Assembly: GCF_000760295.1 (NCBI RefSeq) | Contig: NZ_JNBA01000001.1 | Location: 1-54,639 of the forward strand | Reading direction: 5' to 3' | DNA from: Prochlorococcus sp. MIT 0701 | GTDB lineage: Bacteria > Cyanobacteriota > Cyanobacteriia > PCC-6307 > Cyanobiaceae | DNA: 54,639 nucleotides | Part shown: positions 47,013 through 54,512 of the stretch, one piece after another | Numbering within the stretch: the stretch's first letter is position 1 | Layout: every line of letters starts with the position of its first letter | Notes under the pieces: model-generated | What the model was told of the DNA's origin: nothing | Seen by the model: the letters and a program-made list of their open reading frames with translations, nothing else | Database searches by the model: none | Program-made: the position numbers and the translations under genes

Positions 47013-47202
47013 CGGCCAAAGAGCTATTCAAGATCTTCAGTCTTGACAGTGTGTTCTTCGAGGCCTAGCCCGTTTCGATCGCTTGTAGTGGTTGGAGAAT
47101 GGGGTGTATAGGCTTAATGAATGATTTTTGTTTAGACCTGTTTTGATTAATAATAAGTCTTTACTATTCCTCTCGATATTTGTAGCGGGATTGCTTGCTG
47201 CT

Positions 47203-47619
47203 CTAATCCTTAGTTAATCTAGAGAATAGAGTGTCAACTCTTTTTCTATTGACCCCTAGGTCTGAAACTCCTACTCTTGATGCGGAGCGAACTTGGATAA
47301 TACCTTTGCTTGGTATTTGCAAGATCTCTAGGTCGTCTGGAAAACGAAAGATTAAACTTCTGACTACTGCATGCCAATAATTGTCAGTTTGTTCAATTGC
47401 TTTCGTCCTTGGCAGATGAGATGCAACGTCTACAATTTGTTCATGCATCTCTTTGACGTTGTTGAATTCCCATTCAACAAGCACACAGTTCGTGTTAACT
47501 GCACATTCGGATAACGTTCCTTCTCCAGTGAATGCCATGGCAGGATTACTGTGAATGGCGATGAGCGTTATGAAAAGGCAAGGAAGCAGACAGTATGCTA
47601 TACGTTTCATAGAAATCAT
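47203..47619 (-). CDS. DUF1499 family secreted protein
   Basis: A 138-aa protein with a signal peptide (MKRIAYCLLPCLFITLIAIH, cleavage near AMA) and a DUF1499 domain: a Cys-containing front (SECAVNTNCVLVEWEF), YWHAVVRSLIFRFPDDLEIL and the closing IIQVRSASRVGVSDLGVNRKRV. DUF1499 is common in marine bacteria and cyanobacteria; function unknown. Its start is 86 bp from the divergent 47706 gene. Confidence 0.82.
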   Translation of the reverse strand: MISMKRIAYCLLPCLFITLIAIHSNPAMAFTGEGTLSECAVNTNCVLVEWEFNNVKEMHEQIVDVASHLPRTKAIEQTDNYWHAVVRSLIFRFPDDLEILQIPSKGIIQVRSASRVGVSDLGVNRKRVDTLFSRLTKD

Positions 47620-47705
47620 TTAACAGAGCAGAAACCTACGGGTTGTAAGCTGTTGTCTAGCCATATTTTAAGTATATAACTTTATCCGATGTCTCGATTA
47701 GAGCA

Positions 47706-48047
47706 ATGAGTGATAGTTGGCATCCACCGATGACCGTTCAAAAACCTGTCTCAGACAACGTCTCTGCATCGATGCAAGACCCCGACCGTAAAGGACAGAA
47801 CCTCAATCCGATTGAAGGGTTTGGATCTCACTCATATGTAGTTTTGGCTACTTTATGTACTGTTAGCTTTATCGTGATTGCCTGGTCACTTGTTCCAATC
47901 TCCAGGCAGGCAGCCCGATGGAATGGATGTTTTCAAGAGTCCTTTCGTTGGGACCGCAGGACTTTCCCAACGGATCCACAGTTGGTTTCGAAGTTGTGGG
48001 CAACTCGCTACTGCAATGGTGGATCACTATCAATGCCTAGGGAGTAG
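47706..48047 (+). CDS. Single-helix membrane protein of the C...CNGG family
   Basis: A 113-aa paralogue of the 43516 gene: a polar front with VSDNVSASM, a helix (YVVLATLCTVSFIVIAWSLV), PISRQAARWNGCFQESFRWD, and the ending ATRYCNGGSLSMPRE. The helix-proximal and C-terminal parts are nearly identical to the 43516 protein, while the N-terminal parts diverge. Function unknown. Confidence 0.75.
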   Translation: MSDSWHPPMTVQKPVSDNVSASMQDPDRKGQNLNPIEGFGSHSYVVLATLCTVSFIVIAWSLVPISRQAARWNGCFQESFRWDRRTFPTDPQLVSKLWATRYCNGGSLSMPRE

Positions 48048-48119
48048 TTGCTGCTGACTTAGATGCAGAGTCACCATGGTTGCACTCAGCCTCGATTTCT
48101 TTTGAGGTGCTCTCATGGA

Positions 48120-48590
48120 TCAAATTAATTGCGGATGTGCAGGATCACCTTTGAATGGACCGACCACTTGGGATGTGATCCATCCTCCATAGAACTGTCC
48201 GGGTTGGGGGATCACTGTCTCTCCATTGACGCTGCAATGATCCATGCGTCCGGGGTATAGCGCATACCAGCCCGTAAGGGCCCTGAATGTTGGGGTGGGA
48301 TCTGGATACGACCAGATTGCTCCCTCGAGACGTTTGTCTGAGATCACCAGATCCCAGTAGTTGGCGATTCCCTTCCATTCGCAGAAACTGCTGCGTCGAC
48401 TGCGTATCAGTAGATCCTTCCGCATCGCCTTTGGAGGAAGATAGTAGGTGGGCGGATGGAATGTCTCCAGCACACGCAGGCAGTCATGCGTTTCACAGAT
48501 ACGCGTACCGAGGGCCTCCACAATGACGTGGTCATAGCAGGCCACAAGAGCTGGCGGACGTGGGTACTCAGCAACAATTTCAAGGCTCAT
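48120..48590 (-). CDS. DUF427 family protein
   Basis: A 156-aa protein with the DUF427 domain: ETHDCLRVLETFHPPTYYLP, SFCEWKGIANYWDL, and ALTGWYALYPGRMD. The family is small, compact, and of unknown function. It stands alone before the island. Confidence 0.88.
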   Translation of the reverse strand: MSLEIVAEYPRPPALVACYDHVIVEALGTRICETHDCLRVLETFHPPTYYLPPKAMRKDLLIRSRRSSFCEWKGIANYWDLVISDKRLEGAIWSYPDPTPTFRALTGWYALYPGRMDHCSVNGETVIPQPGQFYGGWITSQVVGPFKGDPAHPQLI

Positions 48591-48941
48591 CAGCTCTCCG
48601 TTGGGATAGTTACTTTCAGGGGGTGGGTGATGACATTTGAGCCGGGTGGCACATACCAGAGATATCGCGGACTGGCCTTTTGCAAAAGGGTTAAAGCCCA
48701 GACCTTTTAAGCAGAGAATTGGTTCGTCGCAAGGATGACGCCAGAAGCTGTCAAATGATTAGCGTTCGAGACTCTCTAGCAGTAGGTGCCAACCTAGGGC
48801 GGAGGCTTCAGCGGCGAAGCTTTCTCTTTCTTCGCACAAGCAGGATGACTAGTTCAAAAGCGTTGTAATGACTAGGTTCTCATTTTAGGATCCCTGCTAA
48901 ACTGGCATTAAACTAGCAAGCCATCAAGGTGGTAGGTAGTT
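48591..48941. other. Non-coding junction before the integrase
   Basis: No gene is supported. No recognisable tRNA is present that could be the attachment site for the integrase. This is the left boundary of the AT-rich island. Confidence 0.4.
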
Positions 48942-50381
48942 ATGCCTAGCGTGATCATCAAAGAGAAGGTCCTAGACGGAAGAGGTGAGGTTGTTGCTTA
49001 TAAGCATCAGCCAAGTATTTATGTGTATAGAGAGTGGATAAAGGAGCGTCGAGCATACAGAAGCAAGAGATTAGAAGGTGCTAGGAACATAGAAGATGCA
49101 AAAACGCTAGCATTAGAGGTAGCATTTCAGTTTGCTGGTAAAACTACATCTGCAAATAAGAAAGAACAAGATGCAATAGATAGAACTCTAAAGACACAGG
49201 CAATAGAGAAGGCAATTGAGTCTTATCTTAACTATCAAAAGAAAAGAGCAGAAAGTGATATTATCAAACGTGCAACCTATGAACACAAGGAAGTAACGCT
49301 AAGAAAGCATCTATTAAACTACTTACAAGAAGAAGGCATAACTAAGACAAGGCAGATTAATGAGATGACATTCCAAAACTACTTGATATACCGTAAAGGA
49401 ATGAAGAAGCTAACGTGGAAAGCTGAAATAGTGATAATTAAGGATTTTCTATCTAACTGGTTGTTGAAACATAGGTTGATTGAACCTGAGGTCGTAGCAG
49501 ACAAGAACCTCTTCCCAACAATTAAGATACGTCAGGATGACTTAATGGCTAATCCTGCTATAAATGCAGACGATTGGACTGTTATCAATAAGGAAATCAG
49601 AGCATGGGTATCACATGGTGCTTCACATCCCAATCATCGGGTGCACCTATGGAGAACATTGTTTTGGCATTACACACTCATAGCTAAAAACACAGGTGCA
49701 AGAGGGGAGGAATTACGAAAGCTACGATGGAAAGATGTTGAGATAAGGGATGTTGGAAGAATCTCAGCTAGGAAAAAGCAGGAAGAGATAGAAGAATTAG
49801 AGGCAGAAGGCATTGAGGTTATTGATGACGGTAACGATGATAACTATGCTTGGGCTACTAATCCAGAAGCATTAGGTCGTGAAGAAAGATTGATAGCTTA
49901 TGTAAATGTCACATCTGGCAAAACAGGACAATCAAGGGAAATACCTACCAGCATAGGATATGCTTTTATCAGGTGGCGTGATTATCTAAACCAATATTAT
50001 GAGCAGCATAAGTTTAATAAGCAGGTGTCTGGTAATGATTTGGTATTTGGGAACGTCAATAATGATGGTAAAGAATACAACAAGAAATCATATGTTATAA
50101 GTTGGGCTACTATTAGAAGTAATGCAGAAGACAGGTTAAAGGGACACAAATTCAGCAATCACAACTACACTCTATATTCACTACGTTCTACATTCGTCGA
50201 GAATAAACTACTAGAAGGCTGCGACCTGTTTCTATTATCAAGAATATGTGGTCATGATGCAAAAGTGTTGCTTAAACATTACGAACGTCTGGACATTAGG
50301 GAGCGAGCAGAAGAATTGACGGCTTTACCATTTGGCAAAACTAAGAAACAAGATATAAAGGTTGAACTGTTTAGCAATTAA
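48942..50381 (+). CDS. Tyrosine recombinase / integrase
   Basis: A 479-aa phage-type tyrosine recombinase. It has an N-terminal DNA-binding half and a catalytic half with R254 (TGARGEELRKLRWKDV), a lysine in SGKTGQSREIP (K327), the YSLRST box with R415, GHDA (H438) and the nucleophile tyrosine in HYERL (Y447). It carries Tyr in place of the first His of the H-x-x-R box, as seen in many phage integrases. The DNA is much richer in A than the core genes, consistent with recent transfer. It is longer than most such enzymes (~350-400 aa). Confidence 0.92.
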   Translation: MPSVIIKEKVLDGRGEVVAYKHQPSIYVYREWIKERRAYRSKRLEGARNIEDAKTLALEVAFQFAGKTTSANKKEQDAIDRTLKTQAIEKAIESYLNYQKKRAESDIIKRATYEHKEVTLRKHLLNYLQEEGITKTRQINEMTFQNYLIYRKGMKKLTWKAEIVIIKDFLSNWLLKHRLIEPEVVADKNLFPTIKIRQDDLMANPAINADDWTVINKEIRAWVSHGASHPNHRVHLWRTLFWHYTLIAKNTGARGEELRKLRWKDVEIRDVGRISARKKQEEIEELEAEGIEVIDDGNDDNYAWATNPEALGREERLIAYVNVTSGKTGQSREIPTSIGYAFIRWRDYLNQYYEQHKFNKQVSGNDLVFGNVNNDGKEYNKKSYVISWATIRSNAEDRLKGHKFSNHNYTLYSLRSTFVENKLLEGCDLFLLSRICGHDAKVLLKHYERLDIRERAEELTALPFGKTKKQDIKVELFSN

Positions 50382-50652
50382 TTCACTCTCATAACTGCAA
50401 CCCATACACCAATACACCTAAAAGCACGCAGAAATGCAGGTTTTTAGGGTCTTTTTGTGAAGATATGCATCATTAAAGGTGTCTATAGGCTTCCAATGGG
50501 TTATTATGTGCTTGGTCAGGCTATCGAGACCCTCTAGCCTTCACCAAAGCATTTCAAATTAATCAATAACCGCCATTAGAAGTAAGCTTTTCTATTGGAT
50601 CATACCCAACTAATGGCTTTGGCTTCTACTGAGGAAGCCCTTTAAACCCACC
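50382..50652. other. Non-coding stretch after the integrase
   Basis: A short hairpin-like AGCACGCAGAAATGCAGG with TTTTTAGGG is present near 50420-50450 and may end the integrase transcript. No gene is seen. Confidence 0.35.
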
Positions 50653-50859
50653 ATGTCATCAACACACACCCATTCACCTAAGCAAGTAATCAACGAAGCA
50701 AGTACTAAAGCAGCAATCATCGAGGCAGCTAAAGAATTCATCTCACTCCAAGATGAGCAGCTCTCAAGTAAAGCCAAATTGATACAAGCACTACAGGAGG
50801 AAAAGCAGGCATTGACTTATGTCCTGATTGCCACTTCATCATTCGGGTTTCTCTTCTGA
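50653..50859 (+). CDS. Small coiled protein, unknown function
   Basis: A 68-aa protein: polar helix (KAAIIEAAKEFISLQDEQLS), LIQALQEEKQALTYVLI and a hydrophobic end. It could be a tail-anchored coiled-coil protein. It lies in the integrase island and is not recognised. Confidence 0.5.
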   Translation: MSSTHTHSPKQVINEASTKAAIIEAAKEFISLQDEQLSSKAKLIQALQEEKQALTYVLIATSSFGFLF

Positions 50860-51091
50860 AATTACTTATCAGTCGTAAGGCTGGTATTTTTTTTGTGAAT
50901 GGATCAATCAATAAAGATTAGCTCTTGATTATGTTCAATTGATAGCTACATTATGCATATATGCCCTCCAAAGGCCTCTAGAAGGCTCTGTAATCGTCCT
51001 TAAACCACCTCAAGGATCCAATCCCACCAAAGCACCGCAAGGACGTGGTACAAGGGCATGCAGAGTCCACTAACAAAAGCAATAACAACCT

Positions 51092-52207
51092 ATGAAAAAC
51101 AACCCTATAGATAAGAATAGACAAAAGTTTAATAAGAGCACCAGTGCACTAAGTAATTGGCCATTCAGAGCAGCCCGTAAAGATGTAAGTAAGCATCCAG
51201 TAATGAAATCAAAGGAAGCTTGCTCTAATCGGATGGTTACTATGTTCAGTCAGCAGGAGGAGTTGATAGTTGTAGGACTGTCAAATCATCTCCAATGCGA
51301 CAAACGTGAAGCCTTACGTGTTGCTCTCCATGAACTGTGCTTGGACCCAAAGGCTGCTCTAGATAAATGCTATGTATATGCTAAATCAACCAGCAAAGAG
51401 CAAGGGCATACAAGTCGTGATAGGAAAGGCACGCTATCTCTACCTAAAGCAGAGAAGGAACTAGCACAGAAAACTGCTAAACAATTAGAGATTACAGATA
51501 AGGAATTAATTAGACTAGCTGTTATAACGGTAAGCTTGGGTCTAAATGATGATTCAATCAAACTAACCAATACCAAAAACGTAAGTGAACTAAAGGTGAT
51601 GAGGGATTGGTCTAGATCTAACCCAAACAAGGAATCTAGTATTAAGCCATTACTAATTGCTCAGCAAAAGGGAATAGAAAAGGCGGAGCAAGAGCGAGAT
51701 GAGAGACGCAGGGACACTGAAATCAGAAACAAAAACATAAGAGAGTACCTTAAATGTAATCCTGGCTTGAGCTGGGAAGCAGCTAGAATAGATTTAGAAG
51801 AAGGATTAGATCAGCATGACGCACTAGAACAACTTATAAGTCAAGAGGTAGAGAAAGAGTCACTTAATAAACTTGAGGAGAAGATACTACGTTATCAATT
51901 AAGCGGCTGGGATCTAACAGATGAAGAAGCGAGGCAAGCAGCTGAAATTGAACTAAAAGAAGAGACACCTTTGACTGAGGAGGAGACTGAGCAGCTAGAA
52001 AGAGAGTTAGAAGAGATGTTGATGGAAAAACATGAGTACGAAAAGAATAAACCTGCCAAAAGTAATCGTAAAATACCTCACCCACTTAAATACAAAGGAA
52101 GGTCTATGGATGAGCAGTTAAAGGATATAGATGAGAGAAGAGAGGAGATCATAAAAGCTCAACTACGTAGATACCGGATAGAAGGATTCTTTGACGACCT
52201 GCTCTGA
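51092..52207 (+). CDS. Island protein with two ribbon-helix-helix-like segments and a coiled coil
   Basis: A 371-aa protein. Residues ~49-85 (TMFSQQEELIVVGLSNHLQC, DKREALRVALHELCLD) and ~113-150 (TLSLPKAEKELAQKTAKQLE, TDKELIRLAVITVSLG) each look like a beta-strand and two helices, the ribbon-helix-helix plan of CopG/Arc repressors. A long charged coiled coil and a basic C-terminus (PHPLKYKGRS...) follow. It may be a DNA-binding or partition/regulatory protein of the element. No homologue is named. Confidence 0.65.
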   Translation: MKNNPIDKNRQKFNKSTSALSNWPFRAARKDVSKHPVMKSKEACSNRMVTMFSQQEELIVVGLSNHLQCDKREALRVALHELCLDPKAALDKCYVYAKSTSKEQGHTSRDRKGTLSLPKAEKELAQKTAKQLEITDKELIRLAVITVSLGLNDDSIKLTNTKNVSELKVMRDWSRSNPNKESSIKPLLIAQQKGIEKAEQERDERRRDTEIRNKNIREYLKCNPGLSWEAARIDLEEGLDQHDALEQLISQEVEKESLNKLEEKILRYQLSGWDLTDEEARQAAEIELKEETPLTEEETEQLERELEEMLMEKHEYEKNKPAKSNRKIPHPLKYKGRSMDEQLKDIDERREEIIKAQLRRYRIEGFFDDLL

Positions 52208-52235
52208 GAAGCATTGCTATTACTGAAATTATGCT

Positions 52236-52263
52236 CACACCTCTCTACTACGTAGTAGGAGAG
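52236..52263. repeat. Palindrome CTACTACGTAGTAG in a weak larger inverted repeat
   Basis: CTACTACGTAGTAG is a perfect 14-bp palindrome flanked by CTCT and GAGAG. It lies just after the 51092 gene and before the small gene at 52283, so it may be an operator or a stem-loop in the mRNA leader. Confidence 0.4.
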
Positions 52264-52282
52264 ACAAACATTTCAAACTCAC

Positions 52283-52465
52283 ATGCAAAATCACTCAACA
52301 GAATTAGCTAGAGATCTTGTCTGTCAAACACTTTTAGACCGTCTTATCGTAATGGATAAGATGATTGAAGAGGCTGAACTTCACGACAATCAGACAAAGA
52401 TACGACAAATCTATCTTCTACAAAACAAAACACTCAACAGACTAGAAAGAGTAGTAGCGACATAA
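52283..52465 (+). CDS. Small helical island protein
   Basis: A 60-aa charged, helical protein (LARDLVCQTLLDRLIVMDKM, IEEAELHDNQTKIRQIYLLQ). It is likely co-transcribed with the 51092 gene. Not recognised. Confidence 0.5.
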   Translation: MQNHSTELARDLVCQTLLDRLIVMDKMIEEAELHDNQTKIRQIYLLQNKTLNRLERVVAT

Positions 52466-52714
52466 GACACAAAACTACTGTTAGCTTAATTTACCTATGG
52501 GTTGGCGAACGAACGAAGTTCGAGAGCACCCATCTTTCAATTACTTCTAACTAACTACTCCAATGAAGTAGTAAAGAAGACATAAGGGTTAGCTTAGACT
52601 CCGCTCCACTTCGTTCCGCTCCGTGTTGCGTTAGCAGTAATAACCAAGTATGTCTAAAGGTACAGCGTTAACTGTTAGACCAATGGTATGAATGTCTTTA
52701 AAAGCTCTACCTCC

Positions 52715-52771
52715 AACACCTTAGGGTGTTATTGCTTTTAGCAGGTCTGGTTAGGGTGGAGCCAGACTTGC
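52715..52771 (+). terminator. Two hairpins closing the island operon
   Basis: AACACC/GGTGTT (52715-52730) is followed by ATTGCTTTT, and a 10-bp stem GCAGGTCTGG / CCAGACTTGC with one G-U pair spans 52741-52771. Both lie after the last plus-strand gene of the island and before the minus-strand precursor array. The 52466-52714 stretch has no gene but has a purine/pyrimidine-biased segment (CTCCGCTCC repeats). Confidence 0.5.
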
Positions 52772-52847
52772 TATTTCTTAGATCAAACTAGTAGGGAAAG
52801 GAATCCACAGCTAGTAGATGGTAAGAAGAACATTGATAGTTCTTTAT

Positions 52848-52925
52848 AGGTATCGGATGTCGTTTTAAGCGAATATGGAAGTGGTTAAAGAAATAAAAAG
52901 CCCCTGCATTATCAGGGGCTTTGCG
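52848..52925 (-). repeat. Array spacer repeat, copy 1, with terminator
   Basis: AGGTATCGGATGTCGTTTTAAG...GGTTAAAGAAATAAAAAG leads into the stem AAAGCCCCTG (52897-52906) / CAGGGGCTTT (52913-52922). On the minus strand the stem is followed by TTTTTATTT, an intrinsic terminator. Similar units lie at 53522, 53985 and 54513. This copy ends the array at its left. Confidence 0.85.
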
Positions 52926-52931
52926 TGTGTT

Positions 52932-53117
52932 TTAGGCTGGTGCGGTCACCTGAGGTTGTAGACCCTCACATCCTATGACTCCCAGCCTCCCTATTGTAGT
53001 CATATATTTCCGCGTCGCCCATGGGATTCCAGGCCAATTGTTCCACCAGCCTCCAGATACTTCTGATAGTTCAGCTGTAGTCAGCTCTTGATCTAGCAGT
53101 TCAGTGTTGTTGTAGTC
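52932..53117 (-). pseudogene. Second double-glycine precursor copy without a start codon
   Basis: Reading the minus strand from 53117, the frame gives DYNNTELLDQ, ELTTAELSEVSGG, then a different core (WWNNWPGIPWATRKY...GVIGCEGLQ...) to a stop at 52932. The 82-bp start is a nearly exact copy of the one in the 53117-53296 gene (one base differs), but offset by 161 bp and so in another frame. No ATG/GTG/TTG lies in frame before the upstream stop at 53160-53162. It is either a fused remnant or is reached by frameshift from the first gene. Confidence 0.6.
53036..53117. repeat. 82-bp tandem repeat, copy 2
   Basis: This is 81/82 identical to 53197-53278 (one G/T difference), with a 161-bp period. 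It covers the leader end, the double-glycine site and the first residues of the core. Confidence 0.95.
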
Positions 53118-53296
53118 TAGGTTCGTGACTGGTTTGTAGTCAAACCGCTCAGATCCCAGTTAAAGAGTGCTTTGGTGAACCTGGAAGATCTATTATAATT
53201 GTTCCACCAGCCTCCAGATACTTCTGATAGTTCAGCTGTAGTCAGCTCTTGATCGAGCAGTTCAGTGTTGTTGTAGTCAGTGTTGATAGTAGTCAT
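53117..53296 (-). CDS. 59-aa double-glycine leader peptide precursor
   Basis: This frame falls just under a 60-aa cut-off. It reads MTTINTDYNNTELLDQ, then ELTTAELSEVSGG, then a core WWNNYNRSSRFTKALF... of about 30 residues with no Cys and ends QSRT. The leader is short and has the LS-x-(V)-SGG end of C39-peptidase-processed (class II/microcin-like) peptides, unlike the long Nif11 leaders to the right. The core is Asn/Ser/Thr/Trp-rich. The stop falls inside the duplicated leader copy. It sits in the array, so it may be a different precursor class or the product of recombination. Confidence 0.6.
   Translation of the reverse strand: MTTINTDYNNTELLDQELTTAELSEVSGGWWNNYNRSSRFTKALFNWDLSGLTTNQSRT
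53197..53278. repeat. 82-bp tandem repeat, copy 1
   Basis: Leader half of the 59-aa precursor; see the copy at 53036-53117. The near-identity points to recent duplication. Confidence 0.95.
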
Positions 53297-53299
53297 TGT

Positions 53300-53520
53300 T
53301 TTAAAGGTGATAAGTGTGTGAGTTGTGTTGGGTTGTTTCCCCTCGACTCCTACAAGATCTCAGCCTTTCTGGTGATCTCCACTACACAGCTCTGGTGTAG
53401 ACCCCAAGAGGTTCTGGTGAGCTTCTGGTGAACTGCTCAGATCCCAGTAAGAGACTTAACTGCAGACACCAAAGCCATTAAAAAACCTCGCTCGTGGCGG
53501 GGCTAAGTATTAATTATTGC
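53300..53520. other. Decayed precursor-like DNA
   Basis: No open frame of use is found. TTCTGGTGA-type units recur (around 53359, 53410 and 53420), and CTCAGATCCCAGT also appears at 53149, inside the intact precursor. A minus-strand terminator (53479-53502, stem CCTCGC/GCGGGG with a T-run) lies here. It looks like the remains of one or more cassettes. Confidence 0.5.
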
Positions 53521-53521
53521 C

Positions 53522-53597
53522 AGGTATTGGAGGCTGATTGATGGGCTTTTGGGGTGATTGAAGAAATAAAAAGCCCCTGCTAATGCAAGGGCTTTGA
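53522..53597 (-). repeat. Array spacer repeat, copy 2, with terminator
   Basis: AGGTATTGGAGGCTG... then GAAGAAATAAAAAGCCCC leads into a stem AAAGCCCCTGC/GCAAGGGCTTT (53570-53595) with one mismatch. On the minus strand it ends the transcript of the 53612-53944 gene, 17 bp from its stop. Confidence 0.85.
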
Positions 53598-53611
53598 GTG
53601 TGTAGGCTGTG

Positions 53612-53944
53612 TCATGCTGAAGGTATATTTTTCGTCGCGTAATTGCATTGGTTCGCATACCAGCCTGCCCCACAGACAATCCGACCATCATCAGCAACAG
53701 CAGAACAAATTGGCGCAGCAGTACACTTGTTTGTGCGGTACACCCAGCCTGCCCCAGCCACAGCTTCCAGCTCTAATTCAGACAGATTTTGTTGGCGATC
53801 AGAGTTTAGGTCTTCTGTGGTAATCGTGAACCCAGCAGCCTTTGCAATAGCAACAACATCAGCTCCTTCTGCTTTGAGCTGTTCCTGCAGTGAAGTATCG
53901 CCTTGAACTTTGGCAATGAATGCCTTGAGTTGATCTTCGCTCAT
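53612..53944 (-). CDS. procA: Nif11-leader (prochlorosin-type) precursor, four-Cys core
   Basis: A 110-aa precursor. Residues 1-60 are the Nif11-like leader (MSEDQLKAFIAKVQ, TSLQEQLKAEGADVVAIAKA, TITTEDLNS) ending ELEAVAGAG, the (G/A)G processing region. The core after ~residue 66 is WVYRTNKC...TAAPICSAVADDG...IVCGAGWYANQCNYATK, with Cys 74, 80, 91 and 100 and Thr/Ser 71, 75, 81, 104 and 109. Class II lanthipeptide formation by a single ProcM is established in Prochlorococcus; here only the precursor is present. Four Cys against five Ser/Thr allows up to four thioether rings. GAGW recurs inside the core. ATG start. Confidence 0.85.
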   Translation of the reverse strand: MSEDQLKAFIAKVQGDTSLQEQLKAEGADVVAIAKAAGFTITTEDLNSDRQQNLSELELEAVAGAGWVYRTNKCTAAPICSAVADDGRIVCGAGWYANQCNYATKNIPSA

Positions 53945-53984
53945 TGGTTTAGAGATTGGTTGTTGTTTGTAAGTTTAAAGTACT

Positions 53985-54053
53985 AGGTATCAAATGTCGT
54001 TTTGAGCAAATTTTGAGGCGTTTAAAGAAATAAAAAACCCCCTGAGGGCTTTG
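53985..54053 (-). repeat. Array spacer repeat, copy 3, with shortened terminator
   Basis: AGGTATCAAATGTCG...TTTAAAGAAATAAAAAA leads into a shortened stem (AAACCCC / GGGCTTT) with a mismatch. It lies before the 54078 gene's stop on the minus strand. The loop has lost several bases relative to the other copies. Confidence 0.75.
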
Positions 54054-54077
54054 CGTGTGTAGCCTGTGGGTTGTTAT

Positions 54078-54362
54078 TCAACATAACCTTATGTTTTTAA
54101 GTGGGCCTGACCTACCTGTATAGTTTGGCCCGCACCTTCCTATTTTAAAAGGGGACATCGTCAAAAATATTCCGCCGCTAGCGGATTCCAGCTCTTCATC
54201 AGACAGGTCTTGGCTTTGAGAGTTTAGGTCTTCTGTGGTAATCGTGAACCCAGCAGCCTTAGCAATAGCTACAACATCAGCGCCTTCTGCCTTGAGCTGT
54301 TCCTGCAGTGAAGTATCGGCTTGAACTTTGGCAATGAATGCCTTGAGTTGATCTTCTGACAC
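54078..54362 (-). CDS. procA: Nif11-leader (prochlorosin-type) precursor, two-Cys core
   Basis: A 94-aa precursor with a GTG start. Its leader is ~95% identical at the DNA level to that of the 53612 gene, including MSEDQLKAFIAKVQADT and AIAKAAGFTITTEDLNS. It ends DEELESASGG, so the core starts at Ile65: IFLTMSPFKIGRCGPNYTG...SGPLKNIRLC, with Cys 77 and 94 and Thr/Ser 68, 70, 82 and 85. Two rings are possible. Core and leader have separate histories: the leader is conserved, the core is unrelated to its neighbour's. Confidence 0.9.
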   Translation of the reverse strand: MSEDQLKAFIAKVQADTSLQEQLKAEGADVVAIAKAAGFTITTEDLNSQSQDLSDEELESASGGIFLTMSPFKIGRCGPNYTGRSGPLKNIRLC

Positions 54363-54512
54363 TTACTTTTAGTGGCTTTTATTATTATACCATCGCCCTT
54401 TATTTCTGTCTATTGTTATCAATATAATTTATAGATTTGAGGAGCCAATGTGATATTGATTGGTTAAGGATGCTCTCTAATATTAATTCAGTATGTGCAA
54501 GTCAGTGGTGCC

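Noticed and set aside
48591-48941. tRNA gene as the integration site of the island
   Set aside because: I could not fold any stretch here into a cloverleaf, and no T-arm GTTCGAATC motif is present.
53503-53906. Frames on both strands overlapping the precursor gene (64-87 aa)
   Set aside because: They are shadows of the leader and core coding DNA and the terminator repeat.
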